Part shown: in pieces, positions 26,118-34,997 of the stretch
Layout of the letters: each line of letters opens with the position of its first letter
Numbering within the stretch: the stretch's first letter is position 1
Assembly: GCF_000972385.1 (NCBI RefSeq)
Contig: NZ_JXTE01000046.1
Location: 1 to 64,000, forward strand
DNA: 64,000 nucleotides
Reading direction: 5' to 3'
Source: Streptomyces sp. WM6386
GTDB lineage: Bacteria > Actinomycetota > Actinomycetes > Streptomycetales > Streptomycetaceae
The notes under the pieces: generated by a model
Databases searched by the model: none
The model's input: only the letters and a program-made list of their open reading frames with translations
Told to the model about the DNA's origin: nothing
Made by a program: the position numbers and the translations under genes

Positions 26118-27049
26118 CCACCGTCATCGACAAGCCGGCGAGCAAGCCGCGCCCGTGGGCCGCACCTCCGCGTCCGGCATGGGAGGAAGAGCCCTCGAAG
26201 GCCGGCCTCGCGAGCAAGGGCCTCGTCCTGGCACTCGCCTGCCTGGCGGTCCTCTTCCCGCTGTGGATCGTGGTCGTCACCAGCCTCTCCTCACGGAAGA
26301 CCATCGACGAGGCGGGGGGCCTCGTGATGGTGCCCAAGGACATCACCTTCATCGCCTACCAGGAACTGCTCAGCGGCGGCCAGGTCACCCGTGCCACGCT
26401 CGTCAGCATCTTCGTCACCCTGGTCGGCACGCTGTTCTCGATGACGGTGTCCGTCCTGTGCGCCTATGGCCTGTCCCGCAGCGGATCCCTCGCCCACCGC
26501 GGGATCCTGATGACACTGCTGGCGACCATGTTCTTCAGCGCCGGACTCATCCCCACCTACCTGCTGGTGCAGTCCCTCGGCCTGACGGACAGCTATCTCG
26601 CGCTGATCCTGCCGAGTGCGCTGAGCGTCTTCAACATCCTCGTGCTGCGCGGCTTCTTCATGGGGATCTCGCAGGAACTCATCGACAGCGCGCGCATCGA
26701 CGGCGCCGGGGACTTCCGGGTCCTGTGGCAGATCGTCATGCCGCTGTCGCGGGCGGTCCTCGCGGTGATCACCCTGTTCTACGCCGTCGGGTACTGGAGC
26801 GCCTGGTTCAACGCGTCGCTGTACCTGAACGACCAGGACAAGATGCCGTTGCAGAACGTCATGATCCAGCTGGTGCAGAAGCAGGAGGCACCGGTGGGGC
26901 TCAGCCAGGCCATCAGGACCGGGCAGCTGTCGGGGCTGGCGATTCAGATGGCGGTCATGGTGATGGCGCTGCTGCCGGTGGCTGTGCTGTCGCCCTTCGT
27001 CCAGAAGCACTTCAGGAAGGGCATGCTCACGGGTGCGGTGAAGGGCTGA
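26114..27049 (+). CDS. Sugar ABC transporter permease (YtcP/LplC-like)
   Basis: A 311-residue partner permease with six membrane segments and an EAA loop, LIDSARIDGAGDFRVLWQIV. GTG 26114 overlaps the upstream stop (GTGA). No ATPase gene follows. In Streptomyces such sugar importers commonly use the shared ATPase MsiK encoded elsewhere, and that is the likely arrangement here. Confidence 0.9.
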   Translation: MTTVIDKPASKPRPWAAPPRPAWEEEPSKAGLASKGLVLALACLAVLFPLWIVVVTSLSSRKTIDEAGGLVMVPKDITFIAYQELLSGGQVTRATLVSIFVTLVGTLFSMTVSVLCAYGLSRSGSLAHRGILMTLLATMFFSAGLIPTYLLVQSLGLTDSYLALILPSALSVFNILVLRGFFMGISQELIDSARIDGAGDFRVLWQIVMPLSRAVLAVITLFYAVGYWSAWFNASLYLNDQDKMPLQNVMIQLVQKQEAPVGLSQAIRTGQLSGLAIQMAVMVMALLPVAVLSPFVQKHFRKGMLTGAVKG

Positions 27050-27075
27050 CCGGTCGCCCTCTCGGAGGGGTGGTT

Positions 27076-27132
27076 CTGCGCGTCGGCGGCTGCTGGTTCG
27101 TTGTGGCTGGTCGCGCAGTTCCTCGCGCCCCT
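27076..27132 (-). repeat. Dispersed intergenic repeat, copy A
   Basis: Read on the minus strand it shares GCGCGAGGAACTGCGCGACC-type sequence and a CAGCCGCCGACGC block with 46799-46860. It fills most of the gap between the permease and GH74 genes. Confidence 0.65.
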
Positions 27133-27174
27133 AGGTAGGTCCAACTCCCCTCATCCCTCAGAGCGAGGCTTGTC

Positions 27175-29385
27175 ATGCGTACGTTCAACCTGAGCCGTCG
27201 TGCCGTTCTTGCCGGGTCCGCTGGCGCGGCCGCGCTCACCGCTCTTCCCGTCGGGCAGGTGCGGGCGCACGCTGCCGAGGGTGCCGCCTCCTCCTATCGG
27301 TGGCGCAACGTGTTCATCGGGGGCACCGGGTTTGTCACCGGGGTGCTCTTCCATCCCTCCGTCCGTGGGCTCGCCTACGCCCGTACGGACATCGGTGGGG
27401 CCTACAGATGGGACAGCGGGGCCGCCGCCTGGATCCCGCTCACCGACCACCTGGGCTGGGACGACTGGAACCTTCTCGGCGTCGAGGCCATCGCCGTCGA
27501 CCCGGCCCACCCCGACCGGGTCTATCTGGCCCTCGGGACCTATGCGCAGTCCTGGGCGTCCAACGGAGCCGTGCTGCGGTCCGACGACCGTGGTGCCACC
27601 TGGGCCCGAACCGACCTCACCGTGAAGCTCGGGGGCAACGAGGACGGGCGGGGGACCGGCGAGCGGCTGCTCGTCGATCCGCGCGACAGTGACACCCTGT
27701 GGCTGGGGACCCGGCACGACGGGCTGCTCAAGTCCACCGACCGGGGCGCCACTTGGGCCGCCGCCACCGGCTTCCCGGGCACGCCGAGCGCCTCCGGGCA
27801 GGGCGTCACCCTCCTCGTCGCCGTCGGGCGCACCCTCTACGCCGGCTGGGGGGACTCCGACGGGAGCGCCGCCAACCTGTTCCGCACCGCCGACGGGACG
27901 ATTTGGCAGGCCGTGCCCGGACAGCCTTCCGGTGCGGTCGCCAAGGTGCCGATCCGGGCCGCGTACGACCGCTTCACCCGGGAGCTGTACGTGACGTACG
28001 CCAACGCCCCCGGGCCCAACGGGCAGTCCGACGGCAGCGTGCACAAGCTGTGCACCGCCGACGGGAAGTGGACCGACGTGACCCCGGTGAAGCCCGGCGG
28101 GACCACGAGCGACGGTTCCGCCGACAGCTTCGGCTACGGCGGGGTCGCCGTGGACGCCCGACGGCCCGGCACCCTCGTCGTCTCCACCAACAACCGGTGG
28201 GCCGCCGTCGACACCGTGTTCCGGTCCACCGACGGCGGTCGCCACTGGACGTCCCTCAAGGACTCCGCCGTCCTCGACGTGTCGGAGACCCCCTATCTCA
28301 AGTGGGGCGCGGACGCCCCCAAGTTCGGCTGGTGGATCCAGGCACTCGCCCTCGACCCGTACGACTCCCGGCACGTCGTCTACGGCACCGGCGCCACCCT
28401 CTACGGCACCCGGGACCTGAAGCACTGGGCGCCGCAGATCCGGGGCATGGAGGAGACGTCCGTGCGGCAGCTGATCTCGCCCCCGGCCGGGGAGGCGCAT
28501 CTGATCAGCGGGTCCGGGGACATCGGCGTGATGTACCACGAGCGGCTCACCGCCTCGCCCTCGCGCGGCATGGCCACGAACCCCGTGTTCGGGACGGCGA
28601 CGGGACTCGCACAGGCCGCGCGGAAGCCTGCGTACGTCGTCCGCAGCGGGTGGGGCGACCACGGCAACGGTGCCTACTCGAACGACGGCGGACAGACCTG
28701 GGCGCCCTTCGCGGCCCAGCCCTCCCTCGCCAAGGACGCACCGGGGCCGATCGCCACCAACGCCGACGGCAGCGTGCTGCTGTGGGTCTTCGCGCACTGG
28801 GACGGCACGAAGTACCCGGCCCACCGCTCCACGGACGACGGGGCCACCTGGACCGAGATCTCCTCCTTCCCGAAGGGCGCCACGCCGGTCGCCGACCCGG
28901 CCGACCCGACGCTCTTCTACGCGTACGACACCGACACAGGAACGCTACTCGCCAGCACTGACAGTGGCCTCACCTTCACCGAGCGTGCGACGGGGCTGCC
29001 CTCCGGCGACGCCCAGTTCGAGCTCGTCGCCGCGCCCGGGCGCTCCGGCGACCTGTGGCTGAGCGTGAAGGGGAACGGGCTGTACCGGTCCACCGACGGG
29101 GGCGCCACGTTCTCCAAGGTCGCCAGCTGCTGGGCCTCGTACACCCTCGGCTTCGGCAAGGCCGCCGACGGGGCCGACTACCCGGCGATCTACCTGGTCG
29201 GCTCCACCGAGAGCATCACCGCCGTGTACAGGTCGGACGACGAGGCGAAGACCTGGGTGCGGATCAACGACGACCGGCACCAGTGGGGATGGACCGGCGA
29301 GGTCATCACCGGAGACCCGCGGGTGTACGGGCGCGTCTACCTCGCCACCAACGGGCGCGGCATCCAGTACGGGGAGCCGGTCTGA
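27175..29385 (+). CDS. Secreted GH74 xyloglucanase
   Basis: A 736-residue single-module protein. LSRRAVLAG is a Tat signal, with cleavage probably after the AHA region. The mature part is the GH74 double beta-propeller: ARTDIGGAYRWD near its start carries the probable catalytic base, KLGGNEDGRGTGERL is a hallmark, and many TDRGATW/TDGG-type repeats mark propeller blades. No carbohydrate-binding module is attached. Family 74 enzymes are essentially endo-xyloglucanases, so this gene defines the substrate of the locus. Its stop shares one base with the next ATG. Confidence 0.92.
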   Translation: MRTFNLSRRAVLAGSAGAAALTALPVGQVRAHAAEGAASSYRWRNVFIGGTGFVTGVLFHPSVRGLAYARTDIGGAYRWDSGAAAWIPLTDHLGWDDWNLLGVEAIAVDPAHPDRVYLALGTYAQSWASNGAVLRSDDRGATWARTDLTVKLGGNEDGRGTGERLLVDPRDSDTLWLGTRHDGLLKSTDRGATWAAATGFPGTPSASGQGVTLLVAVGRTLYAGWGDSDGSAANLFRTADGTIWQAVPGQPSGAVAKVPIRAAYDRFTRELYVTYANAPGPNGQSDGSVHKLCTADGKWTDVTPVKPGGTTSDGSADSFGYGGVAVDARRPGTLVVSTNNRWAAVDTVFRSTDGGRHWTSLKDSAVLDVSETPYLKWGADAPKFGWWIQALALDPYDSRHVVYGTGATLYGTRDLKHWAPQIRGMEETSVRQLISPPAGEAHLISGSGDIGVMYHERLTASPSRGMATNPVFGTATGLAQAARKPAYVVRSGWGDHGNGAYSNDGGQTWAPFAAQPSLAKDAPGPIATNADGSVLLWVFAHWDGTKYPAHRSTDDGATWTEISSFPKGATPVADPADPTLFYAYDTDTGTLLASTDSGLTFTERATGLPSGDAQFELVAAPGRSGDLWLSVKGNGLYRSTDGGATFSKVASCWASYTLGFGKAADGADYPAIYLVGSTESITAVYRSDDEAKTWVRINDDRHQWGWTGEVITGDPRVYGRVYLATNGRGIQYGEPV

Positions 29386-31352
29386 TGCCCGACCTCGGTG
29401 ATGTGACGCGCGGTCGCATCCTCTTCGGCGGCGACTACAACCCCGAGCAGTGGCCCGAGGAGACGTGGCACGAAGACGTCCGGCTCATGAAGGACGCCGG
29501 CGTCAACTCCGTCACCCTCGGTGTCTTCTCCTGGGCCAGGCTCGAACCCCGCCCGGGAGAGCGGGACTTCGGCTGGCTCGACCGGCTGATGGACCTGATG
29601 CACGACCACGGCATCGGCGTCGTCCTCGCCACCCCGACCTCCTCGCCCCCGCCCTGGCTGGGCCATCTGCACCCCGACACCCTGCCCGTCGACCAGGACG
29701 GCCGCACCGAGTGGTGGGGCGGCCGACAGCACTTCTCGCACTCCAGTGCCGTCTACCGCCGCTGCGCCGCCGCCATCACCGAGGATCTCGCCGCCCGCTA
29801 CGGCAGCCACCCCGCCCTCACCATGTGGCACATCAACAACGAGTACTGCACCTACGACTGGGGCCCCGAGGCCGCCGTCCGCTTCCGCCGCTGGCTCCAG
29901 AACAGATACGGCACCCTCGCGGAACTCAACGACGCCTGGGGCACCGCCTTCTGGAGCCAGGGCTACGGCGACTGGGCCGAGGTGCACACGCCCCGGCACG
30001 CCCACTACCTCAAGAACCCCGCCCAGGTGCTGGACTTCAAGCGGTTCACCTCCGACATGCTCCTGGAGTGCTATGTCGCCGAGCGGGACATCGTGCGCCG
30101 GCACACCCCGCACGTCCCGGTCACGTCCAACTTCATGCCGCTCTGGTCCGGGCAGGACGCCTGGCGGTGGGCCGAGGAGGAGGACGTCGTCTCCGTCGAC
30201 CTGTACCCCGATCCGCGCAACCCCTTCGGCGCCCAGGCCGGTGCTCTCGTACAGGACATGACCCGTTCGCAGGCCCGCGGGCCCTGGATGCTGATGGAGC
30301 AGGCCGCGGGGCCGGTCAACTGGCGGGGCGTCAACCACCCCAAGCCGCGTGGCCTCAACCGCCTCTGGTCCCTCCAGGCCGTCGCCCGCGGCGCCGACGC
30401 CGTCTGCTACTTCCAGTGGCGGCAGTCGCGGCAGGGCGCGGAGAAGTTCCACTCCGGGATGGTCAGTCACGCGGGGGAGCGGGGACGGACGTACCAGGAG
30501 GTCAAGCGGCTCGGCGCCGAACTCGCCCGGATCTCCGGCGAGGTGACGGGTAGTCACACCGCCAACGACATCGCCGTCCTGCACGACTGGCACTCCTGGT
30601 GGGCCGGCGCCCACGAGGGCCGCCTCTCCACCCAGGTCGACTACGCCCAGGTCCTCACCACCTGGCACCGAGCCCTGTGGGAGGCCCACCTCGCCACCGA
30701 CTTCGCCCACCCCGAGCACGACCTGAGCGCGTACAAGCTCGTCGTCGTCCCTCAGCTGTACTCCCTGAGCGACGCGGCGATCGACAACCTCATCGCGTAC
30801 ACCCGGCAGGGCGGCACCCTCGTCTCCGGCTTCCTCACCGGCATCGCCGACGAGGACGACCGGGTGCGACCCGGCGGTATGGACGGACGGCTGCGTGAGC
30901 TGTTCGGCATCCGCACCCTGCACGAGTGGTGGCCGCTGGACGAGGGCGAGAACGTCGAGTGCGACGGGTTCCGCGGGACGCTGTGGTCGGAGGAGATCGA
31001 GAAGGACGCGGACGCTGTCGCCGAGGCCGTCTTCAAGGGCGGCGAACTCGACGGGCTGCCGGCGGTGCTCCGCAAGGGGCGGGCGCGGTATCTCGCGACG
31101 CTTCCCGAAGCGGACCGACTACGCGCTCTCCTCGCACAGTTCGCGTCCGAGGCGGACATCCGACCGGTGCTCGACCGGCTTCCCGCGGGCGTCGAGGCCG
31201 TACGACGCGGTGACCTGCTCTTCGTGCTCAACCACTCCCGCGAGTCCGTGACCGTCGAGGTCCCCGGCACCCACCACGACCTGCTCACGGGGACGACCGT
31301 CTCGGACGTGTTGACCTTGGACCGGTACGGCGTGGTGGTGTTGCGCCCATGA
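29385..31352 (+). CDS. GH42 beta-galactosidase, intracellular
   Basis: A 655-residue family 42 enzyme without a signal peptide. FGGDYNPEQWPEE opens the TIM barrel. The acid/base is E153 in MWHINNEYC and the nucleophile is E305 in LMEQAAGPVNW. A trimerisation (Rossmann-like) domain follows at about 395-600, then a small beta domain. It is joined to GH74 by a one-base overlap and to GH95 by a 4-bp overlap. It would remove galactose from xyloglucan side chains after defucosylation. Confidence 0.9.
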   Translation: MPDLGDVTRGRILFGGDYNPEQWPEETWHEDVRLMKDAGVNSVTLGVFSWARLEPRPGERDFGWLDRLMDLMHDHGIGVVLATPTSSPPPWLGHLHPDTLPVDQDGRTEWWGGRQHFSHSSAVYRRCAAAITEDLAARYGSHPALTMWHINNEYCTYDWGPEAAVRFRRWLQNRYGTLAELNDAWGTAFWSQGYGDWAEVHTPRHAHYLKNPAQVLDFKRFTSDMLLECYVAERDIVRRHTPHVPVTSNFMPLWSGQDAWRWAEEEDVVSVDLYPDPRNPFGAQAGALVQDMTRSQARGPWMLMEQAAGPVNWRGVNHPKPRGLNRLWSLQAVARGADAVCYFQWRQSRQGAEKFHSGMVSHAGERGRTYQEVKRLGAELARISGEVTGSHTANDIAVLHDWHSWWAGAHEGRLSTQVDYAQVLTTWHRALWEAHLATDFAHPEHDLSAYKLVVVPQLYSLSDAAIDNLIAYTRQGGTLVSGFLTGIADEDDRVRPGGMDGRLRELFGIRTLHEWWPLDEGENVECDGFRGTLWSEEIEKDADAVAEAVFKGGELDGLPAVLRKGRARYLATLPEADRLRALLAQFASEADIRPVLDRLPAGVEAVRRGDLLFVLNHSRESVTVEVPGTHHDLLTGTTVSDVLTLDRYGVVVLRP

Positions 31353-33571
31353 ACGCGAACGAGGACGTGAACGCGGACACCGGCATCGTGCACGGCACCT
31401 GGGAACCTCATCCCGCCACTCGCTGGGAGGACGGCTTCCTGAGTGGCAACGGCCATCACGGCGCTCTTGTGTTCGGCGAGCCGAATGACGAGCGGGTCGT
31501 CGTCACCCATCACACCCTCGTCCGCCCCAACGGCGCCGAACAGGCCCGCCCGCCCGAGCTGGCCGCCGAACTGCCCGCACTCCAGGACCGGTTGCTCGCC
31601 GGAGAGCTCGATGCTGCGGAGAGCTTCACGGACGGGCGGAACCTCCAGTGGGTGCAGCCCTTCCACCCCGCCTTCCAGATACGGCTGCGCCGAGCGAATG
31701 GCGGCGCGCGCAGACACAGACGTTCCATCGACTTCACCACCGGTGTCGTCCACAGCGGGTACGAGGGCTGGGACAGCCGGGTCTTCGTCTCCCGCGCCGA
31801 CGACGTCATCGTCCAGCAGGTCATCGCGACCGAGCTCGACATCTCCCTGGACCACCGGCTCCCCGGCGCCCCGAAGGACCTCGGAGTCGGCCACGGCGCC
31901 GTCCTCACCCCCGACGGCGCCCTGCTCACCCTGCGGGCCCGCTACCCCGGCAGCGACCGCGCCTACACCGGCGTCACCCTGGTCCTCGTCACCGGCGGCA
32001 CCACCACGCTCACACCCCCCGGCCTGCGGATCGCCGGAGCCGGGTCCGTGCTGCTGCTGACCCGCGTACTGCGGCACACCGGCGAGCTCGACGCGCTGGA
32101 GCAGGCGCGCGCCCTGCGCGAACTCGCCGCGCACGAAGGGGACTCGTACGCCCTCCTCCTCGATCGCCACACCGCCCTCCACCGCACCGCCTACGAACGC
32201 GTCACCCTCGACCTCGACGCGGACCCCGACGAACGCGCCCTTCCCGGCTCGGAGTTGCTCCACCGCACCGAGAGCCCCGCCCTCCTGGAACGCCTCTTCG
32301 CCGCCGGCCGCTACCACCTGCTCTCCGCCAGCGGCCTCTTCCCGCCCCGCCTGACCGGCCTGTGGACCGGCGACTGGGACACGGCCTGGTCGGGGGCGTT
32401 CACCAACGACGCCAACGTCAACCTCCAGACCGCGTCCGCGGCCGCCGCCGCCCTGCCCGAAGTCACTGCGGCCCACGCCTCACTGATCCACCGTCAGCTC
32501 CACGACTGGCGGGAGAACGCACGCGCCGTCTTCGGCGCCCGGGGGGTCGTCGCCCCGCCGCACAGCGACGGCGAGTCCGGGCTGACGTACCACTTCAGCC
32601 GCGAATACCCGCTGCACCTGTGGACGGCCGGCGCCGACTGGCTGCTCAAGCCGCTCGTCGACCACGACGAGACCCGCGGCGAGCACGACCCGCGCACCGC
32701 CGCCGCGCTCGCCGAAGTCGCCCTGTTCCACGAGGACTTTCTGACCCGAACCGACACCGACGGGAATCTCGTCCTCGTCCCCTCCTACTCGCCCGAGAAC
32801 CGGCCCGCCAACGCCAGTTGGGGCGCGATCAACGCGGCGATGGACCTCTCGGCCGCCCGGCACGCGCTGCTGACAGCCGCCGCGTACCACCCCGGGACCC
32901 AGGAGGCCGATCGCTGGCTGACCCTCGCCGACCGGCTCCCACCCCACCGGATCAACGACGACGGCGCCCTCGCCGAATGGGCCTGGCCCGGCCTCGACGA
33001 CACCTACGACCACCGCCATCTCAGCCACCTCTACGGCGTCTGGCCGCTCGACGAGATCACCCCCTACGACACCCCGGACCTCGCCGCGGCCGCGTACCGC
33101 GCGCTCGAACTCCGGGGCGCCGAGAACGACTCGGCCCACGGCCACCTCCACCACGCCCTCGTCGCCGCCCGGCTGCGCGACGGCGAACGGGTCGCGCACG
33201 CCCTCGGCCAGGTCCTCAAGGGCGACTTCTTCCACGCCTCCCTGATGAGCGCGCACTACCCGAACCGCGACGTCTACAACGCGGACGCCGCACACACCCT
33301 CCCCGCCGTGCTCGTCGAGATGCTCGTGCAGTCCACGCCGGACCGGCTGGTCCTGCTGCCGGCCCTCCCGGCGGCATACCCGTCAGGCCGGCTCAAAGGG
33401 GTCCGCACCCGGTTCGGGGCGGAACTCGACCTCAGCTGGACCCCGCAAGAAGCGACCGCGGTGCTACGCCCCACCCGTACCCACCGCATCGAACTCCGGA
33501 CTTCCACCGGCGCAGAGCCGCTCGACCTCGTCGCCGGAGAAGACCACGTCCTCCCGCTTGGGACGTGGTGA
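31349..33571 (+). CDS. GH95 alpha-L-fucosidase-like, intracellular
   Basis: A 740-residue protein with the GH95 layout: N-terminal beta-sandwich (WEDGFLSGNGHHGALVFG) and an alpha/alpha barrel with LTGLWTGDW, TNDANVNLQ (matching the region of catalytic asparagines in characterised members) and HRHLSHLYGVWP. No signal peptide is present. ATG 31349 overlaps the GH42 stop (ATGA). Family 95 members mostly cut Fuc-alpha-1,2-Gal, the terminal unit of fucosylated xyloglucan; some act on alpha-L-galactose, which cannot be excluded. Confidence 0.88.
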   Translation: MNANEDVNADTGIVHGTWEPHPATRWEDGFLSGNGHHGALVFGEPNDERVVVTHHTLVRPNGAEQARPPELAAELPALQDRLLAGELDAAESFTDGRNLQWVQPFHPAFQIRLRRANGGARRHRRSIDFTTGVVHSGYEGWDSRVFVSRADDVIVQQVIATELDISLDHRLPGAPKDLGVGHGAVLTPDGALLTLRARYPGSDRAYTGVTLVLVTGGTTTLTPPGLRIAGAGSVLLLTRVLRHTGELDALEQARALRELAAHEGDSYALLLDRHTALHRTAYERVTLDLDADPDERALPGSELLHRTESPALLERLFAAGRYHLLSASGLFPPRLTGLWTGDWDTAWSGAFTNDANVNLQTASAAAAALPEVTAAHASLIHRQLHDWRENARAVFGARGVVAPPHSDGESGLTYHFSREYPLHLWTAGADWLLKPLVDHDETRGEHDPRTAAALAEVALFHEDFLTRTDTDGNLVLVPSYSPENRPANASWGAINAAMDLSAARHALLTAAAYHPGTQEADRWLTLADRLPPHRINDDGALAEWAWPGLDDTYDHRHLSHLYGVWPLDEITPYDTPDLAAAAYRALELRGAENDSAHGHLHHALVAARLRDGERVAHALGQVLKGDFFHASLMSAHYPNRDVYNADAAHTLPAVLVEMLVQSTPDRLVLLPALPAAYPSGRLKGVRTRFGAELDLSWTPQEATAVLRPTRTHRIELRTSTGAEPLDLVAGEDHVLPLGTW

Positions 33572-33610
33572 CCACCCCCGCAACTCCCCCCACCCATGGA
33601 AAGGGACCCC

Positions 33611-34327
33611 ATGGCAAAGAGCACACTGCGCAAGATCACCATGGCGATTCTGGCCCCGGCGATGGCCCTCGGCGCCACCGTCGGCCTCGCCTCCGCCCCC
33701 GCCTCCGCCGCCGTCTGGAACTCCTGCGACCAGTGGGGCAACACCAGCCTGAACGGCTACACGCTCTACAACAACATCTGGGGCTCCGGCGCCGGCAGCC
33801 AGTGCATATGGGCCAACTCCGGCACCAACTGGGGCGTCTGGGCCAACCACCCCAACACCGGCGGCATCAAGTCCTACCCGAACTCCAAGAAGGTGGTCAA
33901 CAAGACCATCGCCTCCCTGGGCACCCTCACCAGCAACTACAACGTCACGGTCCCGTCGTCCGGCGCGTACAACACGTCGTACGACATCTGGGACACGGAC
34001 TACGACTACGAGATCATGCTCTGGGTCAACTACAACGGGGCCGTCGGCCCGCTCGGCACCTCGCAGGGCAACGTGACCCTCGGCGGCCACACCTGGACCG
34101 TCTACAAGGGCAGCAACGGCGCCAACGAGGTCTTCTCGTTCCTGCGCACCTCGGACTCCAGCTCCGGCACCGTGAACATCAAGCCGATCCTCACCTGGAT
34201 CTCGGGCACCAAGGGCTGGATGTCGAGCAGCGAGACCATCGGCGACGTCCAGTTCGGCTACGAGATCACCAGCTCCTCCGGCGGTCTGGACTTCGTCACC
34301 AACAACCTGACAGTCAGCAGTAGTTGA
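33611..34327 (+). CDS. Secreted GH12 endoglucanase/xyloglucanase 1
   Basis: A 238-residue protein. ATG 33611 follows GGAAAGGG. Residues 1-33 form a Sec signal peptide ending ASAPASA. The mature part is a compact GH12 jelly roll: nucleophile E134 (DYEIMLWV) and acid/base E218 (FGYEITSS). There is no binding module. It follows GH95 after 39 bp in the same direction and would act outside the cell next to GH74. Confidence 0.9.
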   Translation: MAKSTLRKITMAILAPAMALGATVGLASAPASAAVWNSCDQWGNTSLNGYTLYNNIWGSGAGSQCIWANSGTNWGVWANHPNTGGIKSYPNSKKVVNKTIASLGTLTSNYNVTVPSSGAYNTSYDIWDTDYDYEIMLWVNYNGAVGPLGTSQGNVTLGGHTWTVYKGSNGANEVFSFLRTSDSSSGTVNIKPILTWISGTKGWMSSSETIGDVQFGYEITSSSGGLDFVTNNLTVSSS

Positions 34328-34355
34328 CCGGGCGGGGTGGGGTTACACGGACCCC

Positions 34356-34944
34356 ATGCGCAACTCCACCCCCCTCACCGTCACCCTGATCGCCGCCGCG
34401 CTGCTCGCCTCATCGGGCACCGCGGCGGCGACACCCCAGCCCTCGCAACTGCGACCCGTGGCCGAGCTCGCCGCCTGGGGGTACCTCCCACGCCCTTAAG
34501 GCAGTGGGGGAGCCTCGCCACCGCCGACCTTGTCGCGGCCGCGAAATGGGGCACCGACAGCCCCATCGACGACCCCGCCCGTGAGCAGCAGGTCCTCGAC
34601 ACCGTCGCCGCACAGGCCCAGCGGATCGGCGCCGACCCTGACGAGATCCGGCGGATCTTCCGCGACCAGATCGAGGCCAACAAGCTGGTCCAGCACGGCC
34701 TTTACCGGCGCTGGACCGGGCATCCCGACCAGGCCCCGACGACCAAGCCGGACCTGAACGTCGTACGGCAGCAGATCAACCGCGTCAACACCGACCTCGT
34801 CGACGCCCTCGCCGGCTCGACCGCGCCGCGCCCACCTGCGAACCCGAACTCGCCCTGACCGTCGTCGAGATCCACCACGAGCGGCCCCCCGACCTCCTGC
34901 ACACGGGTGCGCTGGTCCGCTCCCTCGCCTCCGTCTGCCGCTGA
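34356..34944 (+). pseudogene. Secreted chorismate mutase (AroQ-gamma type), broken
   Basis: The start ATG 34356 gives a signal peptide and reads to PVAELAA, then hits a stop inside a 35-bp repeat (34476-34510). Removing exactly those 35 bp restores the frame into SLATADLVAAAKWGTDSPID and DQIEANKLVQHGLYRRW, the core of secreted chorismate mutases such as the mycobacterial *MtCM. A second shift of one base near 34833 is needed to reach PTCEPELALTVV and the end LASVCR; the two cysteines match the disulfide pair of that family. Two lesions argue for a true pseudogene, not a single sequencing error. Confidence 0.8.
34476..34510. repeat. Dispersed palindromic repeat, copy 2 (35 bp), inside chorismate mutase
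   Basis: It begins TGGGGGTACCTCCCACG and ends GCAGTGGGGG. It nearly equals 16636-16669. It sits between the codons for Ala and Ser of the interrupted gene and adds 35 bp, shifting the frame by two. Confidence 0.85.
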
Positions 34945-34951
34945 CATGAGC

Positions 34952-34989
34952 GTGCGGCCGGTCCCCTCCCCTATCGGGACCGGCCGCAC
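34952..34989. terminator. Bidirectional hairpin terminator
   Basis: GTGCGGCCGGTCCC pairs perfectly with 34976-34989 (14-bp stem, 10-nt loop), between the converging chorismate mutase remnant and GH31 gene. Confidence 0.85.
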
Positions 34990-34997
34990 CGGCACGC

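Noticed and set aside
27175..29385. Sialidase or generic BNR-repeat exoglycosidase
   Set aside because: The TDIGGAYRWD and KLGGNEDGRGTGERL motifs and the enzyme context identify GH74.
34511..34858. Independent hypothetical gene starting near 34337
   Set aside because: Its product is the core of chorismate mutase in the frame left after the repeat insertion; the first part of the gene lies in another frame.
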